Shown: positions 42,650 through 52,511, counted from the first letter of the stretch. The stretch is DNA of 64,000 bases from Janthinobacterium sp. 64 (GCF_002813325.1 NZ_PHUG01000001.1:1054001-1118000), one strand, 5' to 3'. The notes: generated from the sequence alone by a model not told the origin. A program made the numbers and translations.

Positions 42650-42906
42650 GGGAGATTCCTTGTAAAGATCAGGCGGCAAATAGGCGCAGCATACGCCAGG
42701 CGCGCGCCGGTTGCCAGCCCCGTCGCGTGCGGCAAACGATGACGGGGTCGGGTACAATACGGCCTCGGCAATGTTTGGCCGCGCCCGCGCGCGCGCACGT
42801 ACGCATGTTTTTATCGGCGCCGCCCCGATTGCTGCGGCCTGCATCGCCACCACCGCCACTAACGAACAGCAGGCACGCCCGGCGCGCGCCATAGACAAAT
42901 ACAGCC
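42650..42906. other. Divergent intergenic region (two-component pair / DUF481)
   Basis: 257 bases. GTACAATAC near 42752 could hold a -10 for the DUF481 gene. The GC-rich purine/pyrimidine alternating tract at 42781-42804 has no clear role. I see no gene and no strong operator. Confidence 0.4.
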
Positions 42907-43683
42907 ATGAAATCGACCCACTCTCTCGCACTGGCGCTGGCCATGGCCATCACCTGCGGCAGCGCCGCCGCCGCAGACGCCAAACAAACCATGCTGTTCG
43001 ATGAAATTCCCATCGGCAGCTGGAGCACCTCCGCCGAACTGGGCGCTATCACCACCTCGGGCAATACGGTCGGCACCTCGGTAACGGGCAAGATCGACGC
43101 GCGCCAGGAACTCGATGACTGGAGCAATCAGTACATCTTCAGCGGCTACTTCAAGGAAGATGAAACGACGAACGACGACGGACAGAAAGTGCGCGAACGC
43201 TCGGCCGAACGCTTTTCCGCTTCCGCCAAGGCCGCCTACAAACTGATGGCCGACCATGAAAAACTGTTCGTGCTGGCCTCGCACGTGAACGACAAGTTCG
43301 GCGCCTATACCAAGTACTCGACCCTGGCCGTCGGTCATGGCTCGCGCTGGTACCAGTCGAGCGACAAGAGCGTCGACGTGGAATTCGGTCCTGGCTATTT
43401 CAGCGGCACCAACGAGACGGGTGAATCGGAGCACGGCCTGACGGTGCGCGGCGCTGCCGCCATGAAGTGGAAGATCAGCCAGTCGGCGATGTTTTCACAG
43501 ACGCTCAGCGTCGAACGCGGTACGTCGAACACCCACTCGATCGCCGAAACGTCCCTCAGCACGAAAATCAACGGCACCATGCAGATGAAGGCCGCCTTCA
43601 GCGCACGCAACGACACGCGCGTACCGGACGACAAGAAGAACACGGATACGCAAACCTCGCTGACCCTGGTCTATTCGTTCTGA
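42907..43683 (+). CDS. DUF481 outer-membrane beta-barrel protein
   Basis: 258 residues. The signal peptide MKSTHSLALALAMAITCG ends near SAAAA. The rest has alternating hydrophobic strands with WSTSAELGAITTSGNTVGTSVTGK near the start and ends LTLVYSF with a terminal aromatic residue. This is the DUF481 (YdiY-like) family, thought to form a small outer-membrane barrel. It diverges from the two-component pair, and its stop is one base from the lipase-like gene start. Confidence 0.82.
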   Translation: MKSTHSLALALAMAITCGSAAAADAKQTMLFDEIPIGSWSTSAELGAITTSGNTVGTSVTGKIDARQELDDWSNQYIFSGYFKEDETTNDDGQKVRERSAERFSASAKAAYKLMADHEKLFVLASHVNDKFGAYTKYSTLAVGHGSRWYQSSDKSVDVEFGPGYFSGTNETGESEHGLTVRGAAAMKWKISQSAMFSQTLSVERGTSNTHSIAETSLSTKINGTMQMKAAFSARNDTRVPDDKKNTDTQTSLTLVYSF

Positions 43684-43684
43684 G

Positions 43685-45568
43685 ATGCCGGCCACGCTGA
43701 TGCGGCGACTGCGCCTGGGCGCCCTGCTGTGCGCGGCGGCGCTCCTGAGCGGCTGCGCCGCCGTCACCGTCAGCGCGATCTCGCCGGCCGACTACCTGCA
43801 GCAGCGGCGCGGCGACATCCTCACCACGGGCAAACTCAGCGCCTCGGCCAGCGAGGTGCTGCGCATCATCGGCAGCGACATCGCCGCCTGCGAAGCCAAT
43901 ACGGGCAGCTGCCGCGCCGACCTGGCCCGCTCCGAGCTGCTCAGCGACGAGCAGCGCCTGGCCACCTTGTCCGAACTGTGGCTGGAAAGCGCGCTGGCGG
44001 AAGAAAAACAGGACGGCCATGCCAGCGCCGAGCGGCTGGCCGCCTGGCTCGAATCGGCCCGCTACGCCTACGCCTATCTGTTCTACACGACGCGCACGCC
44101 GGGCCAGCGCGCCTTCGAAGAGCGCCAGACGCAAATCCGCGACTACTATAACTATGCCGTGCAAAAGGCCGTCGGCAACCTGTTTCGCCACCGTGGCGAA
44201 TACCGCCCGGACGGCAATGTGATCCGCGTCGCCGGCTGGCAGATCGACAGCGAACTGTCGGCCCTGCGCCTGCCCGACGACGGCACCCTGCCCGACGAAC
44301 TGCTGCCGGCCACCTCGCTGTCGTTTTCCGGCCTGCGCAATGTGTACCGGCGCGACGGCTTCGGCGCCGACCTGGTGGCCGTCATGCCCAAGCCCCAGGC
44401 GTCGAAAGGCGAGTATGTACCGTATCAGGAAACCCGCTTCCCTGTCGTCACGGCGCTGATCCGCTTCGACGGCAACAGCCTGCAGGAGGTATTGGCCACG
44501 CAGCAGTTGATGGTGATGCTGGTCGACCCGACGCGCAGCGAATCGACGCGCATGGCGGGCCAGGAATTACCCGTGGCGGCCAACTTCACGGCCGGCTATG
44601 GTTTGTGGCTGGCCCGTTCCGGCTTCGGTGTGCAGGCGCTGCGCACCCTGTTCGGCCGCGCCGACGGCATCTCGCGCCCGCAGGTCCACCTGATGCAGCC
44701 CTACGATCCGAACAAGCGCACCATCGTCATGCTGCACGGCCTGGCCAGCAGCCCGGAAGCGTGGATCAATGTGGCAAATGAACTGATGGGCGACGAACAG
44801 CTGCGTCGCCGCTACCAGATCTGGCAGGTGTACTACCCCAGCAATGCGCCGCTGGCGGCCAACAACGTGGCCATCCGCCAGGCGCTGGCCGCCACGCTGG
44901 CGCATTTCGACCCTTCGGCCAGGGCGGATGCAGCGAACGACATGGTCTTGATCGGCCACAGCATGGGCGGCGTGCTGGCGCGCCTGATGGTGTCCGACGC
45001 CAGCAACACCCTGCTCGACGCCATCACGGAAGAATACCATTTGAAGGGCAAGAAGGCGGAAAAAGTGCGCGCCGGTCTGGCGCCCTATTTGAATTTCACG
45101 GCCATGCCGCAAGTGAACCGCGCCATTTTCATCGCCGCGCCGCATCGCGGCACCTCGTTCGCCAACCACAAGGTGGCGCGCTGGATCGCCAACCTCGTCA
45201 CCTTGCCCATCACCATGCTCGACCAGTTGTCGGACGCGGCCGGCAGCCTGGCGCAGCTCGACACGGGCAGCAGCGAGCCGCTGCGCATCCCCAACAGCAT
45301 CGATAACCTCAGCGACAAGGACCCGTTCGTGCGCCTGGTAGCCGACCTGCCCATCAGCCCGAACGTGCGCTACCACTCGATCATGGGCAACGACACGCCG
45401 GAGCTGCCGCTGGCGGAATCGAGCGACGGCGTCGTGCCCTACGCCAGCGCCCACCTCGACGGCGCCCTGTCGGAAAAAGTCATCCCGTCGTGGCACAGCG
45501 TGCAGGAAAGTCCGCAGGCGATTCTGGAGATACGGCGAATATTGCGCATGCCTGACACCTTGCCCTGA
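43685..45568 (+). CDS. Lipoprotein alpha/beta hydrolase (lipase-like)
   Basis: 627 residues. A lipoprotein signal ends in LLSGCAA, so the mature protein is anchored by its Cys. An N-terminal helical region (40-330) precedes an alpha/beta hydrolase domain: IVMLHGLASSPEAWINVANEL (HG oxyanion), VLIGHSMGGVLARLMVSDAS (GHSMG nucleophile) and SSDGVVPYASAHLDGALSEKVIPSWHS (Asp/His). It could cut lipids or esters in the cell envelope. It is one base from the DUF481 gene, so probably an operon. No known secretion partner. Confidence 0.82.
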   Translation: MPATLMRRLRLGALLCAAALLSGCAAVTVSAISPADYLQQRRGDILTTGKLSASASEVLRIIGSDIAACEANTGSCRADLARSELLSDEQRLATLSELWLESALAEEKQDGHASAERLAAWLESARYAYAYLFYTTRTPGQRAFEERQTQIRDYYNYAVQKAVGNLFRHRGEYRPDGNVIRVAGWQIDSELSALRLPDDGTLPDELLPATSLSFSGLRNVYRRDGFGADLVAVMPKPQASKGEYVPYQETRFPVVTALIRFDGNSLQEVLATQQLMVMLVDPTRSESTRMAGQELPVAANFTAGYGLWLARSGFGVQALRTLFGRADGISRPQVHLMQPYDPNKRTIVMLHGLASSPEAWINVANELMGDEQLRRRYQIWQVYYPSNAPLAANNVAIRQALAATLAHFDPSARADAANDMVLIGHSMGGVLARLMVSDASNTLLDAITEEYHLKGKKAEKVRAGLAPYLNFTAMPQVNRAIFIAAPHRGTSFANHKVARWIANLVTLPITMLDQLSDAAGSLAQLDTGSSEPLRIPNSIDNLSDKDPFVRLVADLPISPNVRYHSIMGNDTPELPLAESSDGVVPYASAHLDGALSEKVIPSWHSVQESPQAILEIRRILRMPDTLP

Positions 45569-45593
45569 TGCACCTGGCATTCTTTCCGCATGC

Positions 45594-45609
45594 CTTATCG
45601 CTGGATAAG
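45594..45609. promoter_or_regulatory. Inverted repeat before the toxin-antitoxin pair
   Basis: CTTATC-GCTG-GATAAG, perfect. It lies after the lipase-like gene and about 25 bases before the -35 of the pair. It could be an antitoxin operator or a weak terminator. Confidence 0.4.
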
Positions 45610-45631
45610 AAAGTTACATCGCATGATAAAG

Positions 45632-45660
45632 TTGCGAAACATGAGAATCTTGTATATGAT
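45632..45660 (+). promoter_or_regulatory. Sigma-70 promoter of the toxin-antitoxin pair
   Basis: TTGCGA (45632-45637) and TATGAT (45655-45660) with 17 bases between. The ATG is at 45693, about 30 bases after. Confidence 0.6.
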
Positions 45661-45692
45661 GTTCTTTACCACGCTACTGCAAAGGAATCATC

Positions 45693-46337
45693 ATGACAGC
45701 GCATCTGCATCACGATACTCTGGCGCCCGAGCTTCAGGCCTTAACGGATAGCGACCTGCGGCTGGTGGAACAATTCTCGCGCCTCGTGACCGCACAGCTC
45801 GACATACTGGCGCAAGGGCCCGAGCGCCCGCGCCTGATCGACCTGGCCACACGCGCGCTCCATGAGGCGCGCGCCTCGCTGGGCGCCCCGCCGCCGCTCG
45901 CGCCGCTCCAGCTTCCCGTATCAAAACTCAAGGTATCCGATGTCATTGGACAAGGATGGGTGGAACTGTCGCAAGCGTCGCTGTATCGCGCGGTGGAAAA
46001 CAATCGGTTTTATTGCGTGACGCCCAAGGGGCGTAGTATCGGCAAGGAATTTCCTGCGTGGCAATTTGTCCAGCCCGTACCGGAACTGATCGCGCCGGTA
46101 CTGGCCATCCTTGCCGGCCAGCCCAGCAGTGAAATCCATGCCTTCTGGGTCAGCCGTGTTGACGAACTCAACGAGCTGTCGCCGGCAGAGATGCTTGCAG
46201 GAAAATCGTTCGAAACGCGCACCGAGATCCATCCAAGCCAGCAGGCGCTGCTGGATCTGCCGGCAAACGAGAGATTGCGCAAGGTGCTGGCGGCGGCGAA
46301 GTGGCAGCATAGGGGGATGGCTGACATCGTAGGCTAG
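45693..46337 (+). CDS. Xre/MbcA/ParS-type antitoxin
   Basis: 214 residues. The C-terminal half has LYRAVENNRFYCVTPKGRSIGKEFPAWQF, then VLAILAGQPSSEIHAFWVSRVDELNELSPAEMLAGK, the pattern of the MbcA/ParS toxin-binding antitoxin family. The N-terminal part (1-75) is helical and lacks a clear HTH signature. It would neutralise the RES toxin and repress its own promoter. The toxin gene follows after 6 bases. Confidence 0.7.
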   Translation: MTAHLHHDTLAPELQALTDSDLRLVEQFSRLVTAQLDILAQGPERPRLIDLATRALHEARASLGAPPPLAPLQLPVSKLKVSDVIGQGWVELSQASLYRAVENNRFYCVTPKGRSIGKEFPAWQFVQPVPELIAPVLAILAGQPSSEIHAFWVSRVDELNELSPAEMLAGKSFETRTEIHPSQQALLDLPANERLRKVLAAAKWQHRGMADIVG

Positions 46338-46343
46338 CGTCGC

Positions 46344-47024
46344 ATGACACTTGAACTGGAAGAAACGCCGATTCCACCAGATATGGCTGCGCGCCTGCCG
46401 GCATTGGCTTTGCTGCACGCTGAATTGTTGCGCAATGTCGTCACCTTACCAGCCGGCCAGCCCCTGGTACGCGCAGCGTGGAACGCGGCATCCATCTGGC
46501 CGGCAAAGGTCGAACGCACGTACCGCTTCGGCCCGCCCGCCGAGCTGGCTGACTCAAACGGCTTCCCCTATCACTGGGTCTATATCGCGCAAGATACCTG
46601 CACGGCTGCCTGGGAAGCCCAGCTTTGCCAAAACGACGTCACGCGCCCGGGCACCTTTTATATCGCGCATGGCGCGCAACAAGCGCTGATCGCGACCTTG
46701 TCATTCAGCACCCCGCTGCAATTGCTCGATCTGACAGGGCTTGCCGCCAGCCGGCTCGGTATTTTTGACCAATTGCGCAGCCCCGATCACGGCTGGTGCC
46801 AATGGCTGGGCTGGCAGCTGGATCAGATCATCGCGCAGGAAAATAGTCCGATTCACGGCTTCATGTACCCGTCGCGCCGTCAGCCCGGCAAACTGGCCTA
46901 TGCGATATCCTCGCGCCATATGGCGGCGCTGGGAACCAGCATGGCATGCTCACACGTGCAATTCGGCAACACTGATGCATACGCGCGCCTGCTTGCTGAT
47001 CGCCTGCGCGTGGCCCCGCCCTGA
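46344..47024 (+). CDS. RES-domain toxin (NAD-degrading family)
   Basis: 226 residues. The three marks of RES are visible in order: YRFGPP (Arg), WVYIAQDTCTAAWEAQLC (Glu) and MYPSRRQPG (Ser). RES toxins degrade NAD+ and slow growth unless held by the Xre antitoxin. The gene is 6 bases behind the antitoxin. The N-terminal 60 residues are longer than the usual compact RES domain. Confidence 0.75.
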   Translation: MTLELEETPIPPDMAARLPALALLHAELLRNVVTLPAGQPLVRAAWNAASIWPAKVERTYRFGPPAELADSNGFPYHWVYIAQDTCTAAWEAQLCQNDVTRPGTFYIAHGAQQALIATLSFSTPLQLLDLTGLAASRLGIFDQLRSPDHGWCQWLGWQLDQIIAQENSPIHGFMYPSRRQPGKLAYAISSRHMAALGTSMACSHVQFGNTDAYARLLADRLRVAPP

Positions 47025-47035
47025 CCTGATACGCC

Positions 47036-48031
47036 CTACACCGGTTCGCGCCACTTGTCCTTGATCTCCAGCATGGCTGGCAAGTGTTCAACAAACAGCG
47101 CCAGCAGATCCGGGTCGAAGTGCGTGCCGCTGTCGCGCTGCATGGTGGCGATGGCTTCTTCGACCGTCCAGGCGCGCTTGTAGGGGCGCTCGCTGGTGAG
47201 CGCGTCGAAGACGTCGGCGATGGCGACGATGCGGCCTTCGTGGGGGATTTCCTCGCCTTGCAAGCCTTGCGGATAGCCGCTGCCATCCCATTTCTCGTGG
47301 TGCGTCAGGGCGATGATGCGCGCCATTTTCAGCAGGCCGCCCGCATGCTCGCCGATGATGGCCGCGCCGATTTCCGCATGGCGGCGCATGACGCTCCATT
47401 CGTCCGCATCGAGCTTGCCCGGCTTTTGCAAGATGGCGTCGGGGATGCCGATCTTGCCCACGTCGTGCATGGGCGCCGCATTCAACAAGTCTTCCGCCCG
47501 GGCCGCGCTGTAGCCGGCCGCCAGCGCCAGCTGGCGCGCGTAATAGCTCATGCGGATGACGTGCATGCCCGTCTCGTTGTCCTTGTATTCGGCCGCCTGG
47601 CCCAGGGTCTGGATCACCTGCAGGCGCGAGCGGCGCAATTCCTCGGCATCGACCAGCGACAGATGCGTGCGCACGCGGGCGCGCACGATGGACGGGCTGA
47701 CGGGCTTGGTGATGTAGTCGACGGCGCCGGCATCAAAGCCGTCCGCCTCGTCCTTCACGTCGCACAGGGCGGTGACGAAAATGACGGGAATGGGCGCGGT
47801 GACCGGCATGGCTTTGAGCTGGCGGCACACTTCGTAGCCCGTCATGGCAGGCATCATGATGTCGAGCAGGATCAGCTCGACGGGATTGTTCTGCGCCAGT
47901 TCCAGCGCCTTCTCGCCATCCTTGGCATACAGCAGGCGGTAATCATCCTGCAAGATCTGGCGCAGCACCTGCAGATTCGTCGCTTCGTCGTCCACCAGCA
48001 GCAGGATAGGTTTGTCTTCGTGTAAGGTCAT
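47036..48031 (-). CDS. Response regulator with HD-GYP phosphodiesterase domain
   Basis: 331 residues from ATG 48031. The receiver (1-125) has LLVDDEATNLQVLRQIL, LILLDIMMPAMTGYEV (phospho-Asp) and YITKPV. HD-GYP follows: NAAPMHDVGKIGIPDAIL (HD) and THHEKWDGSGYPQGLQG (HH/GYP). It is RpfG-like and should hydrolyse c-di-GMP on phosphorylation. The gene lies 14 bases downstream of the hybrid kinase, which probably phosphorylates it. Confidence 0.9.
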   Translation of the reverse strand: MTLHEDKPILLLVDDEATNLQVLRQILQDDYRLLYAKDGEKALELAQNNPVELILLDIMMPAMTGYEVCRQLKAMPVTAPIPVIFVTALCDVKDEADGFDAGAVDYITKPVSPSIVRARVRTHLSLVDAEELRRSRLQVIQTLGQAAEYKDNETGMHVIRMSYYARQLALAAGYSAARAEDLLNAAPMHDVGKIGIPDAILQKPGKLDADEWSVMRRHAEIGAAIIGEHAGGLLKMARIIALTHHEKWDGSGYPQGLQGEEIPHEGRIVAIADVFDALTSERPYKRAWTVEEAIATMQRDSGTHFDPDLLALFVEHLPAMLEIKDKWREPV

Positions 48032-48044
48032 CGTCAGCTCAATA

Positions 48045-51000
48045 TCAGGAAAGGTCGGCAGGCGTTGGCGCATCGAGCCACGCCAGCAGCTGGCGCAGCA
48101 CGTCCGCGGCGCGCGCAAATTCAAAGTCGTCGATGGCGCCGGCCAGCGCCTGCAGGCGCTGCTGCTGGCCGTGCGGCGCCAGCATGGCGGCGATCTGCGC
48201 CATCAGGGCGTCGTCCAGCTGCCCGCCTTCCAGGCTGGCGATGGCTTGCCGCAGCAAGGCGCCAGCGGCGGGCGCATCGAGCGGCGCGGCGGCATCAGGC
48301 GTTGCGTTGGCCGGCACCAAAGGCGCCCCGGTGTCCGCCTCCAGCTCGCCGGCCAGCGCCGTGAAGGCGGCCGCCAGCTGCACCAGCAATTCGGTGGCCG
48401 GCAGCTGGCGCGCAATCGCTTGCTCGATGCGCCCCAGCAGGCTTTCGACCTGCACCAGGCACAGGTTGCCCGCCGCGCCCTTGATACGGTGCAGCAGGTG
48501 GCCCGCCACGCTGCCGTCGCCACGTTCCAGTTCCTCCGCCAGCATGGCGGCGCAATCGCCATTGGCCTGCACGAAACGCGCAATGGCCCGCTGCAAGGTC
48601 TCGCGGCCGCCCCACAGGGCGATGCCGCGCTGCCAGTCCACCTGGCCTGCGGCCGCACGCGCCGCCGCGCTGGCCGCCGGCGGCGCCATGGCCACGGCGA
48701 TGTCGAGCAGGCGCGCGATTTCCGCCGTCAGCTTGTGCATTTCCAGCGGCTTCGAGGCAAAGCCGTTCATGCCCGCCGTCTGCGCGGCGCGCCGGTCCTG
48801 TTCCAGCACGCTGGCCGTCAGAGCGATGATGGGAGTGGCCTTCAAGCCCTGTTCGCGCTCGTGCACGCGGATCAGGCGTGTCGCTTCCAGGCCATCCATG
48901 CGCGGCATCTGCACGTCCATCAGGACGATGTCGAAGCTGCCACGGCTGAACTCTCGCACGGCGCTCTCGCCATCGCTGGCGGCGATCACCTGGTGGCCGG
49001 CCGCGCCCAGGCTGATCAGGAGCAGCTCCACGTTCTGCGGCACGTCGTCGGCCACCAGGATGCGCAGCGGCGGCAAGGCCACCACGGGCTGTTCGCTGCG
49101 GCGCGCCACGGCCTTGCCCGGCGCCAGCGGCAGCAATACATGGAACACGCTGCCCACGCCCAGGGTGCTTTCCACCGTGATGCTGCCCCCCATCAGTTCG
49201 ACCAGCTGCAGCGAAATCGTCGTGCCCAGGCCCGTGCCGCCAAAGCGGCGGCTCATCGAGGAATCGGCTTGCGTAAACGGCGCGAAGATTTTATCCAGAC
49301 GGTCGGCCGGGATGCCGATGCCCGTGTCGTGCACGGCGATATGCACCTGCCCGCCCTGCATGGCGACGGCCACGCGCACATGCCCTACCTCCGTGAACTT
49401 GACGGCGTTGCCGATCAGATTCGTCAGCACCTGCTGCACCCGGCGCGCGTCGCCGAGGAAGAACTGGCCCATGCCGGGATCGACGTCGACATGCAGCACC
49501 AGGTCGCGCGCCTGCGCCGTGATGCGCAGCGAGGCCGCCACATGGTCGACCAGATCCGGCAGCGAAAAGTCCACCAGTTCCAGCTCGGTCGCGCCTTTTT
49601 CCAGCTTGGCCATGTCGAGGATGTCGTTGAGCAGTTCCAGCAGCGAGCGGGCCGACTGGCGCACCGTGCCCAGGTGGCGGCGCTGCAGGCTGTCCAGGGC
49701 GGTCCCCAGCAGCACTTCCGTAAAGCCGATGATGGCATTCATCGGCGTGCGGATTTCATGGCTCATGTTGGCCAGGAAGCTGGTCTTCGATTCGGCGGCC
49801 AGCTCGGCGCGGTCTTTTGCCGCGCGCAGGTTTTCCTGCATGGCGCGCCGCTCGCTCACGTCGGTGGCCAGCTTGACCACCTTGAACGGCTTGCCGTCCG
49901 CGTTGAAGATCGGGTTATACGAAGCCTGTATCCACACTTCCCGGCCATGCTTGTCGATGCGCTTGTACTCGCCCGTATTGAATTCGCCCTGCGCCAGCTG
50001 CTGCCAGAACGCGACGTAGTCGGGCGAGGTGACGTACGCCGGTTCGCAGAAGATGCTGTGGTGCAGACCCAGCACGTCATCGAGCTCATAGCCGACCAGG
50101 TCGAGGAAGTTCTGGTTCGCTTCCAGGATGCGTCCCTGCAGGTCGAACTCGATGACGGCCGTCGCGCGCGAGATGGCCGTCACCTTGCCTTCGTATTCGG
50201 CGTTGCGCAATTCGCTTTCCGTGATGTCGAGGATGACGCCGTCGATCCAGCGCACCACGCCATCGTTGTCGAGCACGGGCCCGCTGCTTTCGCGCACCCA
50301 GCGCTCGCGCCCGTCGCGGTGCATCATGCGGTAGACGTTCTCGAAATCGCGCCGTTCGCCGGCCGCCTGCACGCAGGTGTCGTTGACGCGCTGGCGGTCG
50401 TCCGGATGCACGAGTTCGAACAGCCTGACCCGCCCTTCGATGAAGTCCTGCGGCATCCAGCCCGTCAGGTTGAAGACGGCGTCGCTGATGAAGATCATCT
50501 TCCATTCGGGCGCGAAGCTGCAGTGGAAGGACACGCCGGGGATGTTGCGGATCAGGGTGCGGTACTGGCGCTCGCTGTCCTTGAGTGCCTGCTCCATGCT
50601 GCGCGACGAGCGCATGTCCGTGACAAACGCCACGAACAGCGGCTGGCCCGGCGTGTCGATCTTGCCGATGGCCACGCGCATGGGCAGCACCGTGCCATCC
50701 TTGTGGCAGCCATCGAGTTCGCGTCCGCTGTCGAGGATGCGCGAGGCGCCCGTTTCCAGGTAGTCGCGCAGATAGCCCTCGTACTCGGCCGCATCGGCCG
50801 CTTGCAGCAGCACGCTGGCGTCGCGCCCCACGATGTCCGCTTCGGACCAGCCAAACAGATTTTCCGCGGCGGGATTGAAGGAGCGTACCTTGCCCTGGCC
50901 ATCGATGGTGATCAGGCCATCGGCCGCCGTATCGACGATGGCGCGCAGGCGCGACTCGCTGGCGCTGGCATGGCGCAGCAGCTGGCGGTAGCGCAGCAAG

Positions 51001-51758
51001 CCGTTCGCGGCGACCACGAAGACGGTCAGGGTGACGGTGATCAGGGCCACGGCCAGGGCCACGAACGAGGCTTGCACCGTAATCGTGTTCTCGCCTGCCG
51101 TGGGCGTGCCGGAAAAGCGCGCCGCCAGCATGCCCGTGTAATGCATGCCGGAGATGGCCAGGCCCATCACGGCACTGCTGACGAGCAAGGATGCCAGGGG
51201 ACTGAGGCGCTGGCGCATGGCGCTCAGGCCGAAGCGTATCCACAGCGCCAGCATGGCCATGGTGACGGCCACCAGCAGCGACAGCGCAAACAGCCACGGC
51301 TCGTAATGCAGGGTCAGCGACGTTTGCATGGCGGCCATGCCGCTGTAATGCATGGAGCCGATGCCCACGCCGACGAGCACGCCGCCCACCACCAGCTGGC
51401 GCCAGCTGATGCGCGGGCGCGCCAGCAGGTTCAGCGCCACCCATGACGCGGCCACGCCGGGCAGCATCGACAGCAGGGTCAGACCCGGTTCGAAGGACAC
51501 GCGCGTGCAGATGTCGAAAGCGAGCATGCCGATGAAGTGCATCGACCAGATGCCGCCGCCCAGCGCGATGGCGCCCGTGATGATGGCCGTCTGGCGCTGG
51601 AAGCCGGGCTCGCTGCTGCGCGCCATGCCGGCGATCTGCAGGGCCATGAACGAGGCAAAGATGGCGATACCGATGGAAAACAGTACCAGCCAGGCATCGT
51701 GCGTGCCATAGATATACGGCACGGTATCGGTCGAAAAGGCAAAGATGGAACTGAGCAT
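48045..51758 (-). CDS. MHYT-PAS hybrid histidine kinase with receiver and HPt
   Basis: About 1237 residues from ATG 51758. The N-terminal MHYT sensor is a membrane unit with WSMHFIGMLAF, GSMHYSGMAAMQ and SGMHYTGMLAARF (metal/gas sensing), about 1-250. Three PAS repeats (about 270-640) follow. HisKA has SHEIRTPMNAIIGFTEVLL. The ATPase has DTGIGIPADRLDKIFAPF and FGGTGLGTTIS. The receiver has LMDVQMPRMDGL and the HPt has LLHRIKGAAGNLC. It is a multi-step phosphorelay protein linked to the HD-GYP regulator 14 bases on. A start at 51812 is also open. A 1144-codon frame lies opposite and is a shadow. Confidence 0.92.
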   Translation of the reverse strand: MLSSIFAFSTDTVPYIYGTHDAWLVLFSIGIAIFASFMALQIAGMARSSEPGFQRQTAIITGAIALGGGIWSMHFIGMLAFDICTRVSFEPGLTLLSMLPGVAASWVALNLLARPRISWRQLVVGGVLVGVGIGSMHYSGMAAMQTSLTLHYEPWLFALSLLVAVTMAMLALWIRFGLSAMRQRLSPLASLLVSSAVMGLAISGMHYTGMLAARFSGTPTAGENTITVQASFVALAVALITVTLTVFVVAANGLLRYRQLLRHASASESRLRAIVDTAADGLITIDGQGKVRSFNPAAENLFGWSEADIVGRDASVLLQAADAAEYEGYLRDYLETGASRILDSGRELDGCHKDGTVLPMRVAIGKIDTPGQPLFVAFVTDMRSSRSMEQALKDSERQYRTLIRNIPGVSFHCSFAPEWKMIFISDAVFNLTGWMPQDFIEGRVRLFELVHPDDRQRVNDTCVQAAGERRDFENVYRMMHRDGRERWVRESSGPVLDNDGVVRWIDGVILDITESELRNAEYEGKVTAISRATAVIEFDLQGRILEANQNFLDLVGYELDDVLGLHHSIFCEPAYVTSPDYVAFWQQLAQGEFNTGEYKRIDKHGREVWIQASYNPIFNADGKPFKVVKLATDVSERRAMQENLRAAKDRAELAAESKTSFLANMSHEIRTPMNAIIGFTEVLLGTALDSLQRRHLGTVRQSARSLLELLNDILDMAKLEKGATELELVDFSLPDLVDHVAASLRITAQARDLVLHVDVDPGMGQFFLGDARRVQQVLTNLIGNAVKFTEVGHVRVAVAMQGGQVHIAVHDTGIGIPADRLDKIFAPFTQADSSMSRRFGGTGLGTTISLQLVELMGGSITVESTLGVGSVFHVLLPLAPGKAVARRSEQPVVALPPLRILVADDVPQNVELLLISLGAAGHQVIAASDGESAVREFSRGSFDIVLMDVQMPRMDGLEATRLIRVHEREQGLKATPIIALTASVLEQDRRAAQTAGMNGFASKPLEMHKLTAEIARLLDIAVAMAPPAASAAARAAAGQVDWQRGIALWGGRETLQRAIARFVQANGDCAAMLAEELERGDGSVAGHLLHRIKGAAGNLCLVQVESLLGRIEQAIARQLPATELLVQLAAAFTALAGELEADTGAPLVPANATPDAAAPLDAPAAGALLRQAIASLEGGQLDDALMAQIAAMLAPHGQQQRLQALAGAIDDFEFARAADVLRQLLAWLDAPTPADLS

Positions 51759-52142
51759 ACTGTCGTGAACTACATAGAGTGAAACGTGACGTCGCAAGAC
51801 ATGACGGCGCACCGCGCGCCGGTGCCAGGCTTTTTAGTAAAGCGGCAACGCGGCAAAAATGACAACGGCAGCAATCGACCAGGGCAAGGCTCGGTCATCA
51901 CGCCCACGCCTGCCGCGCGGGGGAAAGGTGCCCGTTCAGAAAGAACAAGCGAAATACGTACGAACTCTGGCGCGGATAGCTGGCCGCCAGCGTGACGATG
52001 ATTTTTTACAGAGTCATGAGTATAGTTGCTTTGCGAAAATATTCATAGGACTTCAGCAATATCATGACAATAAAGACAATATTCTGCGGCCCTGATGCGA
52101 CAGCGGCCAGGCGCCGGCGTCAAGGCCTGGCGCGAATGCCGC
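51759..52142. other. Gene-free stretch
   Basis: About 380 bases between the hybrid kinase start and the SseB-like gene end. It is AT-richer near 52000-52080. I see no gene, clear hairpin or known site. Confidence 0.5.
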
Positions 52143-52511
52143 TCAAGCGTTCTGCGCCAGCATGCGGCGGAACCATGCCAGTTGTTCGCGCGTCAGGTAG
52201 TTGGCGCCGTCGCCGTGCAGGATCACGATCTCGATCTCGGGCGGGATCGAGGCGATCAGCTGCGCGCCCGTGACGGGAATCTTCGGAAAGGCGATGCCCG
52301 CCAGGAAAGCCAGATCTTCCGCCACCGTCACGCAGCGGCGTTCGGGATCCGGCGACGGCACGAGGAACAGGTCGATCTGTTCGCTTTGCCCGCCGATGAC
52401 GACGTGCAATTGCGCAGCCAGCAGTTCGGGCAGGATCAGCTCGATGTTATTCTCGGTGCGCGATTGCTGGAAAGCGCGTTTCAGGGGTGTCAGGACTGGC
52501 GTGGCGGACAT
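52143..52511 (-). CDS. SseB-like hypothetical protein
   Basis: 122 residues: VLTPLKRAFQQSRTENNIELILPELLAAQLHVVI, then QIDLFLVPSPDPERRCVTVAEDL, and VTGAQLIASIPPEIEIVI. The layout resembles the SseB N-terminal domain (small alpha/beta protein linked to type III secretion in some species), but here it stands alone and may be general. No signal peptide or membrane segment. Confidence 0.5.
   Translation of the reverse strand: MSATPVLTPLKRAFQQSRTENNIELILPELLAAQLHVVIGGQSEQIDLFLVPSPDPERRCVTVAEDLAFLAGIAFPKIPVTGAQLIASIPPEIEIVILHGDGANYLTREQLAWFRRMLAQNA

Noticed and set aside
48012..51446. A 1144-codon open frame on the plus strand opposite the hybrid kinase
   Set aside because: It is rich in His, Gln, Arg and Ala, has no domain pattern, and mirrors the codon bias of the real minus-strand gene.
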